A stretch of DNA of 64,000 nt from Campylobacter concisus. Lineage in GTDB: Bacteria > Campylobacterota > Campylobacteria > Campylobacterales > Campylobacteraceae. Position numbers and translations under genes: made by a program. Numbering within the stretch: position 1 is the first letter of the stretch; every line of letters starts with the position of its first letter. Below, piece after piece: positions 54,375-63,346 of the stretch. The notes below the pieces were generated by a model, which was given only the letters and a program-made list of their open reading frames with translations, had not been told where the DNA came from and ran no database searches. Location: the NCBI RefSeq assembly GCF_002165775.1, contig NZ_NDYP01000007.1, forward strand, positions 1 to 64,000. The letters run 5' to 3'.

Positions 54375-55025
54375 TTATTTTAGCAATTCATACATATCGC
54401 AAGCTTCTTGTAAATCTTTTTTTACGTCAGAATCATTCTTCTTTATAAGCTCGCAAGTTTTCTTATAGTATTGTGCAGCTTCGTCATTTTCGTGATCATA
54501 TTTATAAAGAATTGTAGCTATATCATTGCACGCATACGGATATCCGTCGTCGCAAGACTTGTCATAATACTCTCTACTTTTTTCTCCATCTTCGCGCACT
54601 TTTCTAAAACTATATACATCGTACCCTCTAAAATACATCTCTCCTAATCTATAATACAACTCATCAAGCTTGCCGTCATAAGCCGTGTTGAATAATTCAA
54701 AAGCTTTTTTATCGTCTTTCTCAACGCCTAGCCCTTCAAGATACATATATCCTAGGTAAAAGTAAGCCTCTCTAACATTAGACTTATCCTCTTTTTTAAC
54801 GTTGTCTTTTTTGCAAGCTTTTTCAAGGAAAAATTTTGCTTTTATATAATCCCTAGGAATATTATCGCGAGAGCCAAAATCTCTACCAAAAAGATATCTT
54901 TCGCCATAACTAAGACAAGTATAGACACTTCCGCCCTCGCACTTTTTTTTATTCTCTGAAAAATTTTCTTCTCCTGCAAATACTAAATTTGCCAAAACCA
55001 CCAAAACTAAAATAGCTTTTTTCAT
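54375..55025 (-). CDS. Sel1-repeat secreted protein, 216 aa
   Basis: A signal peptide (KKAILVLVVLANLVFAG) is followed by Sel1-type repeats: YFYLGYMYLEGLGVEKDDKKA near residue 90, LYYRLGEMYFRGYD near 123, and CNDIATILYKYDHENDEAAQYYKK near 165. Cysteines recur near the repeat ends, as in Helicobacter Hcp proteins. Probably periplasmic or secreted. It lies 15 bp after a frameshifted small membrane-protein gene and has a ribosome site AAAGGATAAAA. Partner and function are unknown. Confidence 0.82.
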   Translation of the reverse strand: MKKAILVLVVLANLVFAGEENFSENKKKCEGGSVYTCLSYGERYLFGRDFGSRDNIPRDYIKAKFFLEKACKKDNVKKEDKSNVREAYFYLGYMYLEGLGVEKDDKKAFELFNTAYDGKLDELYYRLGEMYFRGYDVYSFRKVREDGEKSREYYDKSCDDGYPYACNDIATILYKYDHENDEAAQYYKKTCELIKKNDSDVKKDLQEACDMYELLK

Positions 55026-55040
55026 TTTTATCCTTTGAAA

Positions 55041-55390
55041 TTATTTTTGCACCCAATGCGCCAAACACGCAAACATAAGTATTACTACAAGCAATAAGCC
55101 TATCAAGATAGGAACCCCTATCTTTTCATCTAGTTTATCGCGGCAAGTTATCACTTTATGAATGATATAACCGACGACTATAATAACTACAATGCTTAAG
55201 CACGAAACTTTTCCGTCTAATATATTTGTAGCTATACCGCCGATAATACCGCTAAAATCGACAAAGAAACCTGAACGAAAGCTTCATTTTTTTTGTCATC
55301 TTTTACGTTTCGTGTTTCGCCATCTTTCTTGCCATCCTCTCCGCCTTTTTGGGTAGAGGCTTCGTTTTCATTGACTGAATTGTCCGACAC
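55041..55390 (-). pseudogene. Small membrane-protein gene with a one-base frameshift
   Basis: A GTG at 55390 with AGGGAG upstream opens a frame of 52 codons: a charged N-terminus (MSDNSVNENEAS, then Lys/Asp-rich) that stops at 55232. From about 55290 the next frame continues coherently to 55041: FRSGFFVDFSGIIGG, two hydrophobic helices (SIVVIIVVGYIIH and IGLLLVVILMFACLAHW), ending VQK. One extra base near GAAGCTTTCG (for instance T3 to T4) joins them into 116 residues. It is either a recent frameshift or a sequencing error. It lies upstream of the Sel1 gene in the same direction. Not recognised by family. Confidence 0.6.
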
Positions 55391-55510
55391 ATTGCTCCCT
55401 TAAAATAAATTTAACACATTCTATCCCCTTCCTACTTAAAAATCATTAAATTTGTCCTTGTTTTTTGGCGCCAAATTTTAATTACTTTCCTTTTTACAAG
55501 GAAACTTCGC
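55391..55510. other. Divergent promoter region
   Basis: Separates the frameshifted small gene (minus) from the ATPase gene (plus). AT-rich, with no gene. A weak minus-strand GATAGAAT near 55420 may be a -10 box. Confidence 0.35.
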
Positions 55511-55516
55511 TATAAT
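55511..55516 (+). promoter_or_regulatory. -10 box for the AAA+ ATPase gene
   Basis: TATAAT in TTCGCTATAATTTTCC, 24 bp before the ATG at 55540. Confidence 0.5.
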
Positions 55517-55539
55517 TTTCCAAATTTTAAAGGCTAAAA

Positions 55540-56634
55540 ATGCAAACTCTAAACGCGCTTTATCAAAATCCGCCAAAAAACATCAAATTTATAAATAGAA
55601 AATTTGAGATCACCGCACCCAAAACGCTGATAAAAGGCGGCATAGGAAGCGGCAAAACCTCGCTCGTAGCGGGCTTTTTATCGGCATTTGAGAGCAAAGA
55701 GTATTTATATGTAAATTTAGGCGACCTTCGCATAGACGCGGATGATATTTTGTCAAATTTGCCCGAGTTTTTACGCCAAAATCCTCAGATAAAAATTCTA
55801 GCGATCGATGATTTCGAGCAGAGATTTTGGGATAAATTTGAGCCTATTTTGGAGCTAAATTTACAAAATTTTATCGTCGCTTCGCGGTTTCAAGACGCAA
55901 ATTTAAATGGCTTTAGCGAGCTAAATTTGGATTTTCTAGACTACGAGGAGTTTATCGCCTTTTTTTCGAAAAAGATCGATCCAGAAACGCTTTTTAGCCA
56001 CTTTTTGCTTCACGGCAGGAGCCCGGCATCAGCATTTTGCGACGCCGAAAACGTCGCGGCAAATCTACAAACCGCGCTAAAATCCTCACTCTCCGCCACA
56101 CAGATGGCCGTACTAAAAGAGTGCACGAAAGCTCAAGCGCAAAACGTGAGCGTTTTTGAGATTTTTAGCACGCTAAAATCCACCCGCAAAATCTCAAAAG
56201 ATAGCGTTTACGGCGCGCTTAGCGAGCTAGAAAATATGAGCGCGGTTAGCCTGGTAGAAAAATTTAACGAGCCAAACGCCGCGAAGAGACTTTATTTTAA
56301 CGACTTTGCGTTTAAAAGCGCTCTAAGCCTAAAAAAGGACTTCACTAAAAATTTTAACAACACTGTTTTTTGCGAGTTGCTTAAATTTAAAGATGAAATC
56401 TACTATACAAAAGATATAGATTTTTTCCTTACTAAAAGGAAGCTTGCAATAATTTGCATACCATTTTCCGCACCCGAAATAATCTTTTTAAAATTTAAAA
56501 AAATCCACGCAAACTTAAAAGAGCTAGGCGTTAGCAAGCTTCAAGTTATTAGCGTCGCAAACCAAGCAGAGTTAAGTTTAGAGGGCATAAAATGCGAAAT
56601 TTTGCCATTTTCTAGGTGGAGTCTAGGTTTATAA
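55540..56634 (+). CDS. AAA+ ATPase of the DUF4143-like (COG1373) type
   Basis: A 364-residue protein with Walker A GGIGSGKTS near residue 33, Walker B ILAIDDFE near 87, and sensor-like IVASRF near 111; DFLDYEEFIAFF near 130 is the usual F/Y-rich segment of this ATPase group. A winged-helix-like middle (SVYGALSELENMSAVSLVEKF) and a C-terminal domain follow; the latter (DIDFFLTKRKLAIICIPFS) resembles a degenerate nuclease-like fold. Such ATPases are common, mobile and poorly understood. The gene has more GCG and CGC codons than its neighbours. It stands alone. Confidence 0.8.
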   Translation: MQTLNALYQNPPKNIKFINRKFEITAPKTLIKGGIGSGKTSLVAGFLSAFESKEYLYVNLGDLRIDADDILSNLPEFLRQNPQIKILAIDDFEQRFWDKFEPILELNLQNFIVASRFQDANLNGFSELNLDFLDYEEFIAFFSKKIDPETLFSHFLLHGRSPASAFCDAENVAANLQTALKSSLSATQMAVLKECTKAQAQNVSVFEIFSTLKSTRKISKDSVYGALSELENMSAVSLVEKFNEPNAAKRLYFNDFAFKSALSLKKDFTKNFNNTVFCELLKFKDEIYYTKDIDFFLTKRKLAIICIPFSAPEIIFLKFKKIHANLKELGVSKLQVISVANQAELSLEGIKCEILPFSRWSLGL

Positions 56635-56683
56635 ATTTAAACCTTTATTTGATTATTGTTTTAAAAGCTTAAAGTAAAGAAGC

Positions 56684-56689
56684 TATAAT
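56684..56689 (+). promoter_or_regulatory. -10 box for the gene at 56713
   Basis: TATAAT in GAAGCTATAATCAAC, 24 bp before the ATG. Confidence 0.5.
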
Positions 56690-56712
56690 CAACAAAACTA
56701 TGAAGGACGGAC

Positions 56713-57567
56713 ATGAGAGCATTTATTGGGATTTTTATACTTATAGTAAGCCTATTTGGCTATGAGATAAATCACGAAAACTGGGCAAAATTTTATAAAT
56801 TTATTGGTGAGGCAAATGGTATAAAATTTGAAGTTTATATGAACTATTTTAAAGATGAATTTGAAAATTTCAAGCAAAGCAAGAGCTTTAAAGTGCCGGC
56901 CAAGATAAGCGGACATATCTTTTTTGATGGTACAAAATATGACTACGAAAAAGGTAATCTTGAGCAAAATAGCAGTGAAATTTTATCGCTAAATGCTGTA
57001 TCTGATAAGATAAATTTAGACGTTAAAAATGAAAATGGCGAGTTAAAGGGCAAAATAATCGTTAAAAACAAAGCCTATAATGCGACTATCAAAAAAGAAA
57101 AAGAGTATGAAATGCTAAATATTGGCATCCAAATGATCGAAGCAAATGGCACGAGATACGAAGCTATAATTAACGATATATTTGCCAAAGAATCGGCTAA
57201 AAAAAATAAAAATAAATTACTCTCGACACTTTATGACCTAAAAAGTGAGCGTAAAAAATGGCCAAATAACCAATTTGAGAGCCTAGATAACATCTACTAT
57301 ATAAATGACAAAATAAAAAGCATCTGCACCTATAAAAATAACAAAACTAGCTGCGATGTCGTCTTACTTAAAACCAACAAAAAGCTAAAGTTAAAGCAGA
57401 TTTTTAAAGATATAAACGACCCTCATCTAAAAGCAATCCTCGCAACAGCAGGCGTTAGCGAAAATTTTGTACTTTCGCCGCTTGGGCTTACCTTTTTAAA
57501 TGAGGAGCAAATTAGCGTACCACTTGATGAACTAAGACCTTACTTTAGCGATGAAATCGGACTTTAA
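56713..57567 (+). CDS. Exported hypothetical protein, RsiV/DUF3298-like end
   Basis: A signal peptide ([17 protein letters not shown]) leads a 284-residue protein with beta-rich Lys/Asn composition. The last 40 residues ([30 protein letters not shown]) resemble the C-terminus of DUF3298/RsiV-type domains, in which a strand-turn of this kind ends the fold. Probable periplasmic location. It shares bases with rnhB (stop and start overlap in TAATG), so the two are translated together. The function is unknown. Confidence 0.7.
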   Translation: MRAFIGIFILIVSLFGYEINHENWAKFYKFIGEANGIKFEVYMNYFKDEFENFKQSKSFKVPAKISGHIFFDGTKYDYEKGNLEQNSSEILSLNAVSDKINLDVKNENGELKGKIIVKNKAYNATIKKEKEYEMLNIGIQMIEANGTRYEAIINDIFAKESAKKNKNKLLSTLYDLKSERKKWPNNQFESLDNIYYINDKIKSICTYKNNKTSCDVVLLKTNKKLKLKQIFKDINDPHLKAILATAGVSENFVLSPLGLTFLNEEQISVPLDELRPYFSDEIGL

Positions 57568-58118
57568 TGGCAAAAATTTGTGGCATAGATGAGGCTGGGC
57601 GTGGGGCTTTAGCTGGGCCTTTAAGCGTAGCGGCCTGCGTGCTTAATAAAGGAATTCCAGGCCTAAACGACTCCAAAAAACTAACCGCAAAAAAGCGTGA
57701 GGAGCTTTTTAAAGAGATTATAAAAAGCTCAAATTTTCTCATCATCTACTTCTCAAATGCACAAATAGACGAACTTGGGCTAAGTGAGTGCTTAAGACGA
57801 GCGCTCAAAATTTTTAAGGCGCATTTTGAGGGTTTTGAGATCATTTATGATGGAAATTTAGACTATGGCGTTGGTATCACAACGATGATAAAAGCTGACG
57901 GCAAAGTCGCTGGGGTAAGTGCTGCTAGCATATTAGCAAAGGTTAGCCGCGATAGTTTAATGAAAGGCTGGGATAAAATTTACTCAAAGTATGGCTTTGC
58001 TGGGCACAAAGGATATGGCACAAAGGCACATTTAGATGCTATTGCTAAGTTTGGCTATTCAAGCCTTCATAGAAAAAGCTTTGTAGTAAAGTCTTTTGAA
58101 AAATCTCTATTTGACTAA
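57567..58118 (+). CDS. rnhB: Ribonuclease HII
   Basis: A 183-residue nuclease that removes ribonucleotides from DNA-RNA hybrids. The catalytic Asp8-Glu9 lie in [13 protein letters not shown]; a further Asp is in [10 protein letters not shown] near residue 93, and [20 protein letters not shown] near 110 completes the site. [12 protein letters not shown] near 143 is the conserved end motif. It starts 1 bp into the preceding gene's stop codon. Confidence 0.96.
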   Translation: MAKICGIDEAGRGALAGPLSVAACVLNKGIPGLNDSKKLTAKKREELFKEIIKSSNFLIIYFSNAQIDELGLSECLRRALKIFKAHFEGFEIIYDGNLDYGVGITTMIKADGKVAGVSAASILAKVSRDSLMKGWDKIYSKYGFAGHKGYGTKAHLDAIAKFGYSSLHRKSFVVKSFEKSLFD

Positions 58119-58124
58119 GATTAA

Positions 58125-58155
58125 TTATCTAAGCATCAAATAGATGCTTAGATAA
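58125..58155. terminator. Bidirectional terminator, 13-bp stem
   Basis: TTATCTAAGCATC (58125-58137) and GATGCTTAGATAA (58143-58155) with a 5-nt loop between convergent rnhB and tpx. Confidence 0.82.
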
Positions 58156-58163
58156 CGTCCTTT

Positions 58164-58688
58164 TTAATGGCAGCCACAACCGCAACTACCGCTACTTTTA
58201 ATAGCATCAAATACAGCATCGTAGTTTGGCTCTTCTGTCACTTCAGGGACGATTTGTTTGTGAATTATTACGCCATCATTGATGACAAATATCGCTCTTG
58301 CAAGTAGTCCTTTTAGTGGGCCATCGCTCATTAAAACGCCATAGTTTTTAGCAAATTCTCCGTATCTAAAGTCACTTCCTACACGTAAATTTTCTATGCC
58401 TTCAGTCGTGCAAAATCTCCCCATCGCAAATGGTAAATCATTTGAGATGATGCTAAGTTTTACACCATGTTTGCCAGCTACTTTTTCGTTAAATTTACGA
58501 GCCTCTGCTGCGCAAACGCCAGTATCAAGTGATGGCAAGCAAACAAGTACTTCTACACCATTATTTCCACCTATGCTAAACTCGCTAAGATCTTGCGCTA
58601 CGACTTTTGCTTCAGGTGCATAAGAGCCTACAAATACCTCGTTTCCACTTAAATTTACCTCACTACCTTTAAATTTTGTAGTTGCCAT
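58164..58688 (-). CDS. tpx: Thiol peroxidase with a Cys-rich tail
   Basis: A 174-residue Tpx-type peroxiredoxin that reduces peroxides with thioredoxin. Peroxidatic Cys59 lies in SLDTGVCAAEARKF and resolving Cys93 in GRFCTTEG; PLKGLLARAIFVI follows near residue 120. The protein ends in SGSCGCGCH (Cys169, Cys171, Cys173, His174), absent from ordinary Tpx, which stops after the EPNYDA segment. The tail may bind a metal or take part in thiol exchange (inference). The ATG has AAAGGAGA upstream. Confidence 0.93.
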   Translation of the reverse strand: MATTKFKGSEVNLSGNEVFVGSYAPEAKVVAQDLSEFSIGGNNGVEVLVCLPSLDTGVCAAEARKFNEKVAGKHGVKLSIISNDLPFAMGRFCTTEGIENLRVGSDFRYGEFAKNYGVLMSDGPLKGLLARAIFVINDGVIIHKQIVPEVTEEPNYDAVFDAIKSSGSCGCGCH

Positions 58689-58702
58689 ATCTATCTCCTT
58701 TA

Positions 58703-59845
58703 TTATTTTTTTGCTTTTTTGAATGCTTGATCAAGATCTGCTATTAGATCATCAGCGTTTTCGATACCGATTGCTAGGCGAAGCAAGTTTTGCTTTATAC
58801 CAATCTTATCTAGCACCTCTTTTGGATACGCCTCATGCGTCATCGTCGCAGGCCTGCAGATAAGGCTTTCTACGCCACCAAGGCTCACTGCTAGATCAAA
58901 AATTTCTAGTGATTTTACAAATTTATTTACATCATATTTTTCATCTAACTCAAATGAGATAAGTGCACCAATGTCGCTTGCTTGAGCTGCTTGCATCTTT
59001 GCCTCTTGCTCGCTATATGAGCCGGCAAAATACACCACGCTAACTGCGTCATTATTCTGCAAAAATTTAATTATTTTATGAGTATTTTGCGTTTGTCTAT
59101 CAAACCTAACGCTAAGCGTTTTAAGCCCACGTATTAGGTAGTATGCGTCCATCGGGCTTATGATGCCACCAAGTGTGTTTTTAGCAAATTTTATCTTCTC
59201 AGCCAAAGCATCATCGTTTAGCGTGACGATACCAGCGATCACATCAGCGTGTCCGCCGATATACTTTGTAGCGCTATAAACCACGATATCAGCTCCATGA
59301 TCAAGTACTCTTTGATAATAAGGCGTTAAAAATGTGTTATCCACGATGACTAGAGCGCCTTTTTTGTGAGCGATCTTTGAAATTCTAGCGATATCTGTCA
59401 CTCTTAAGAGAGGATTTGACGGAGTTTCGATAAATATCGCCGCCACATCGTCACTTATATCATCTTCGCTTAAAAAATTTAGATCATCTATAAATTCGCT
59501 CTTTATGCCGTGGCTTTCAAAAACGGTTGTAACATACCTATAAGTGCCGCCATAGACGTTGCTATTTAGTAGGACCTTTTGCCCTGTTTTTATAAGGCTA
59601 AGTGCCGCCGCTGTTGCTGCCATGCCTGAGCCAAAGCTAAATGCGTATTTGCTGCCTTCAACCTTTGCAAAAATTTCATCAAATGCTTTTTTGGTTGGGT
59701 TACTACCACGCGAATATGCAAATTCTTGAAAATTTTCAAGATCATCTTGCACAAACGTACTTGCTAAAAAAACAGGCGGAATGACAGCTTTATTTGGATT
59801 ATTTTTAGCTTCAATGCCTTTTACGATCAAGGTGTCAAGTTTCAT
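58703..59845 (-). CDS. Cys/Met metabolism PLP enzyme (cystathionine synthase/lyase type)
   Basis: A 380-residue fold-type I PLP enzyme of the MetB/MetC group. Visible marks: AYSRGSNPTKKAFDE near residue 44, SFGSGMAATAAALSL near 72, DNTFLTPYY near 173, and the PLP lysine in YSATKYIGGH near 198; the C-terminal SLGGVESLICRPATMTHEA closes the site. It could be cystathionine gamma-synthase, beta-lyase or methionine gamma-lyase, which cannot be told apart by eye. It lies 14 bp upstream of tpx and may share its transcript. Confidence 0.9.
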   Translation of the reverse strand: MKLDTLIVKGIEAKNNPNKAVIPPVFLASTFVQDDLENFQEFAYSRGSNPTKKAFDEIFAKVEGSKYAFSFGSGMAATAAALSLIKTGQKVLLNSNVYGGTYRYVTTVFESHGIKSEFIDDLNFLSEDDISDDVAAIFIETPSNPLLRVTDIARISKIAHKKGALVIVDNTFLTPYYQRVLDHGADIVVYSATKYIGGHADVIAGIVTLNDDALAEKIKFAKNTLGGIISPMDAYYLIRGLKTLSVRFDRQTQNTHKIIKFLQNNDAVSVVYFAGSYSEQEAKMQAAQASDIGALISFELDEKYDVNKFVKSLEIFDLAVSLGGVESLICRPATMTHEAYPKEVLDKIGIKQNLLRLAIGIENADDLIADLDQAFKKAKK

Positions 59846-60059
59846 AAATTTCCTTTTAAAATTTTATGAAATCTTACATAATAAAGATTAATCTTCCCCA
59901 AACCCACCCAAAACGTAGCTAAATCAGTAAGTGGTAGTAACATTTATTTTTAAGAATGCATTTTTTAAATTGCTGGGATAAATTTAAACTTTTGCTCTCC
60001 CCGCAAGCCTAATAAATTTTTCTTTTTACTCGCCTTTAGCTACATTTTCACCATAAATT

Positions 60060-60518
60060 TTACTCTACAAGATCAACTTGCCAGTTTGCCTCTTGTAGCT
60101 TCATATCTAGTTCTCTGATCTCTTTAGAAAGCTCGTCTATTTGCTTTTGAAGCATAGCTACATCAACACTACTTAAAATTTTTATCTCGCTATTTGAGTA
60201 AAGATCGACCTTTTGGCTTGCGCTTTTGGCAAAATCCCTAAGCACGCTTGCTTTTTGGCTTAGTGTATCTTTTTTAGCGATCATTTCAGTTAGACTCACG
60301 CCTTCAAATTTTGTACTTGAGTTTGTTAAATTTATAGCCAAGATCAGTCTAAATAGCTCATCGCTTAGCCTATCAAGCTCTTTTAAAAGAAGCTTTGGAT
60401 CTTCGCTAGGTCTTTCATTTTCTTGCATTTTTGCATTATCGAGCAACCTACCTTTTAGCTGCTCTAAACGTTTTTGTGTATCGGCTCTTAAAATGAGAGC
60501 CTGAGCTAATTTCATCAT
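60060..60518 (-). CDS. DIP1984-like (septicolysin-related) protein
   Basis: A 152-residue, wholly helical coiled-coil protein. LAQALILRADTQKRLEQLKGRL at the start, NLTNSSTKFEGVSLTEMIAKKD near residue 64 and LQEANWQVDLVE at the end are typical of the DIP1984 family, cytosolic proteins of unknown function once called septicolysins. It stands alone; the start has a usable AAAGGAAA site ahead of tandem ATGs. Confidence 0.85.
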   Translation of the reverse strand: MMKLAQALILRADTQKRLEQLKGRLLDNAKMQENERPSEDPKLLLKELDRLSDELFRLILAINLTNSSTKFEGVSLTEMIAKKDTLSQKASVLRDFAKSASQKVDLYSNSEIKILSSVDVAMLQKQIDELSKEIRELDMKLQEANWQVDLVE

Positions 60519-60578
60519 TTTTCCTTTTGAAATATTAAATTGAGAGAAAATTTCAAATTATATTAGTATCTTTTGGGT

Positions 60579-60584
60579 TATAAT
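60579..60584 (+). promoter_or_regulatory. -10 box for the MalY-type gene
   Basis: TATAAT in GGGTTATAATTGA, 31 bp before the ATG at 60615; AAGGAAAA serves as ribosome site. Confidence 0.5.
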
Positions 60585-60614
60585 TGATTTAAAATTTTAT
60601 TTTAAGGAAAAGCT

Positions 60615-61781
60615 ATGAAGTACGATTTTGATACGCTTATTAGTAGAGATGGCACCAACTCATCGAAGTGGCGAATGAAAAACGATGTTTTGCCAATGTG
60701 GGTTGCTGATATGGATTTTAAGGCTGCACCTGAAATTTTAAGTGCCCTACAAAAGCGTCTTGATAATGGCGTCTTTGGCTACTCATTTATCCCAAAAGAG
60801 TGGAACGAAGCGATTAAAGGCTGGTGGAAAAGGCGTCATGATGTTAGCTTTGAAAACGAGTGGATGTGCTTTTGCACTGGCGTTATACCAGCGATCTCAA
60901 CTGCTATTAGAAGGTTTAGTAATCCAGGAGATCAAATTTTAGTTCAAGCTCCTGTCTATCATGTATTTTTTAACTGCATAAAAAACAACGGCCGTGAAAT
61001 TTTATCAAATGACCTCGTCTATAAAAATGGCTCTTACGAGATCGATTTTGACGACCTCGAGGCAAAGCTAGCTCAACCACTAACAACTATGATGCTTCTT
61101 TGCAATCCACACAATCCAATAGGAAAAATTTGGGACAAAGAGACGCTTAAAAAGATAGGCGAGCTTTGCTATAAGCACGATGTTTTGGTCATCAGCGATG
61201 AAATTCACTGCGATATAACTGATCCTGGGCTAAGCTACGTGCCATTTATCAGCGTTAGCGAAGAGTGTAAAAATAACTCAATCACGTGCATCTCACCTAC
61301 AAAAGCCTTTAATATCGCAGGACTTCAAAGCTCAGCCATCGTCACGCCAAATGAGCAAATACGTGCCAGAATAAATGCAGCTGTAAATTATGATGAGATA
61401 GGTGAGGCAAACGCATTTGCAATAACTGCGACAATAGCGGCATTTAACGATAGTCAAACATGGCTTGATGAGCTTAGGGATTATCTCTTTGAAAACAAAA
61501 AAATCGTTATAAATTTCATAAAAGAGCAAAATTTGCCAGTAAACCTTCTGCCATCAAATGCGACTTATCTTTTATGGCTTGATTGCAGTGCGTTTTGCGA
61601 GGATTCAAGCGACTTTATGAATTTCTTGCGTGATAAAGCTGGACTTTGGCTAAATGACGGCAATGCTTATAGGGGAGATAGATTTTTCCTCCGTATGAAT
61701 ATCGCAACCCAAAGAGCCAGAGTGCTTGAAGGGTTAAAACGCTTACAAAATGGTATAAATTTATACACTTCAAAAAGATAA
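60615..61781 (+). CDS. MalY/PatB-type PLP C-S lyase
   Basis: A 388-residue fold-type I aminotransferase-like enzyme of the MalY/PatB group, which cleaves cystathionine or cysteine conjugates (beta-lyase). Signs: LPMWVADMDFKAAPEI near residue 27, the CNPHNPIGKIW segment near 160, DEIHCD near 195, and the PLP lysine in SPTKAFNIAGLQ near 230; RMNIA near 363 holds the carboxylate-binding Arg. It stands alone. With the enzyme at 58703 it suggests active sulfur amino-acid turnover and H2S release. Confidence 0.92.
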   Translation: MKYDFDTLISRDGTNSSKWRMKNDVLPMWVADMDFKAAPEILSALQKRLDNGVFGYSFIPKEWNEAIKGWWKRRHDVSFENEWMCFCTGVIPAISTAIRRFSNPGDQILVQAPVYHVFFNCIKNNGREILSNDLVYKNGSYEIDFDDLEAKLAQPLTTMMLLCNPHNPIGKIWDKETLKKIGELCYKHDVLVISDEIHCDITDPGLSYVPFISVSEECKNNSITCISPTKAFNIAGLQSSAIVTPNEQIRARINAAVNYDEIGEANAFAITATIAAFNDSQTWLDELRDYLFENKKIVINFIKEQNLPVNLLPSNATYLLWLDCSAFCEDSSDFMNFLRDKAGLWLNDGNAYRGDRFFLRMNIATQRARVLEGLKRLQNGINLYTSKR

Positions 61782-62263
61782 ATTGAGTAAATTTGGCTGG
61801 GTGGCTTTGAAATTTAAGCTACCCTTGCCTAATTAATACAGCTCGGGGCATTTTTGAAACAGTGAACATTGCCCCCCACCACCATTTTTTAACATCAAAT
61901 CAAGTTTTGCTGATAAATTTAAAGGCAAGATGACCTACACTAGTTTTTATTTGGTTGCTTTAAATTTAAGTATATAACCTCTCTCAATCACGATATAGTA
62001 GATTGATAAAGCAAACATTTTATGCCTTTTTGAAGTGGTAAATTCTATGCCCATAGCTTGTAAATTTAGCAGTGGCTTTAAAATTTTCAACAAAGTAGAA
62101 ATTTGAAGTTGAGATAGCTCACACTGGCTTTAAATTTAAGAGAAATTGTTTGCTAAAACAAAATTTTGAGCCATTTTCGAAGTTACACTTTCTTTTAAAA
62201 CAAGATAGTTTTTGCTGATAAATTTGATGACTTTAAAAATTTAGATAAAAGTAGAAATTTAAA
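61782..62263. other. 480-bp non-coding block with short repeats
   Basis: No credible gene. The 16-mer TTTTGCTGATAAATTT occurs at 61905-61920 and 62210-62225, and the 13-mer AAAGTAGAAATTT at 62092-62104 and 62248-62260, the latter with similar CTTTAAAA flanks. The block may be decayed duplicated sequence. Degenerate inverted pieces such as CACTGGCTTTAAATTTAAG add to this impression. Confidence 0.55.
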
Positions 62264-62280
62264 GGCGGGAAAGCCCCGCC
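62264..62280 (-). terminator. sodB terminator
   Basis: GGCGGG (62264-62269) and CCCGCC (62275-62280) form a GC-rich stem with a 5-nt loop; on the minus strand it is followed by TTTAAATTT, six bases beyond the sodB stop. Confidence 0.8.
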
Positions 62281-62285
62281 AGATA

Positions 62286-62903
62286 TTATTTATGAAGCTC
62301 TTTTGTGTAAAACTCAACTGAGCCAAGACCCTCTTTTAGTGCCCACTCGTAAGCTTTGCTTACAAATTCCCAGTTTATGTTCTCATAAAAAGTCTCTAGG
62401 TATTTTGGGCGAGCGTTGAAGTTGTCGATGTAGTAAGCATGCTCCCAAACATCAACGACTAGAAGTGGTACTTTGCCGTCGCTCACTGGAGTTTTTGCGT
62501 TGCTAGTTTGCACTATCTCTAGCTTTTTACTGCTTGGATCAAATACAAGCCACGCCCAGCCTGAGCCAAAAAGCGTTGTAGCTGCTTTTAAAAATTCCTC
62601 TTTGAAATTTGCAAAATTTGCTTCGATCGCAGCTTTTAGCTCGCTTGACATCTCGCTTTTTTTAGCGATGCAGTCCCAGTAAAAGTCGTGGTTATAAACT
62701 TGAGCAACGTTGTTATAAAGCCCACCTTCGCTATTTGTTAGAATTTCATAAAAAGATGCATTAGCAAATTTTGTATCTTTTATAAGATTGTTTAAATTTG
62801 CTACGTAAGTTGCATGATGCTTGCCGTAGTGGTATTCACAGGTTTTTGCGCTAACTACTGCATTGCTATTTGCATCAAATGGAAGTTTTCTAAGTTCAAA
62901 CAT
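62286..62903 (-). CDS. sodB: Iron superoxide dismutase
   Basis: A 205-residue Fe/Mn SOD. Metal ligands: His26-type in CEYHYGKHHATYV, His in VYNHDFYWD near residue 80, Asp and His in VVDVWEHAYYID near 155. The FGSGWAWLVFD stretch before the third ligand and the length fit Fe-SOD, though Mn use cannot be excluded. Cytosolic superoxide removal is standard for this microaerophile. The ATG has AAGGAA upstream and a TATAAT box at 62938. Confidence 0.96.
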   Translation of the reverse strand: MFELRKLPFDANSNAVVSAKTCEYHYGKHHATYVANLNNLIKDTKFANASFYEILTNSEGGLYNNVAQVYNHDFYWDCIAKKSEMSSELKAAIEANFANFKEEFLKAATTLFGSGWAWLVFDPSSKKLEIVQTSNAKTPVSDGKVPLLVVDVWEHAYYIDNFNARPKYLETFYENINWEFVSKAYEWALKEGLGSVEFYTKELHK

Positions 62904-63308
62904 AATAATTCCTTAATAATAAAATTTATTGTTTCGTATTATAGCCATAAAAAATTAATAAATAAAAATCTTTTAAATTTAGCCGCAAAATATAGGCTAA
63001 ATTTAAGCAAACCTAAACTTACATTTTTTGGCAGGCTTTTAAACTTATAGAAAAGAAAAATTTGGAGCAAAATATCCCATACATTTGGTTAAATGGATTC
63101 AAAAAATTATTAAAAGTAAAAATAAAATAAATTTTATGTGTAAAAAAGTAACAAATATACTTTAAAAGTTTAGTTATCGAAAAATTATAAAAATTTTTTG
63201 AAAATATAAATTAGCTTTTAAGAGCACAATTGTTACTAAAATACACATATAAAAATAAATAGCTGTGAATTTACGAAACAAAATTTCTAAATTTTTATTT
63301 TTGAAATT
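62904..63308. other. AT-rich divergent spacer between sodB and the TRAP gene
   Basis: About 400 bp with no gene. It holds the sodB promoter at its left and the dctP-type promoter at its right; the part around 63090-63250 is nearly pure A/T with many A runs, possibly an UP-like or curved region. Confidence 0.45.
62938..62943 (-). promoter_or_regulatory. -10 box for sodB
   Basis: Minus-strand TATAAT in TGGCTATAATACGAAAC, 35 bp upstream of the start codon. Confidence 0.55.
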
Positions 63309-63314
63309 TATAAT
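63309..63314 (+). promoter_or_regulatory. -10 box for the TRAP binding-protein gene
   Basis: TATAAT in AAATTTATAATGCG, 32 bp before the ATG at 63347. Confidence 0.5.
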
Positions 63315-63346
63315 GCGTTTAACAAAACCATTACAAAGGATAAAAG

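Noticed and set aside
55260..55290. Poly-A/T(8) tract as a phase switch of the small membrane gene
   Set aside because: Changing the tract by one base leads to a TGA or to the third frame, not to the downstream membrane helices; the needed insertion lies after the tract.
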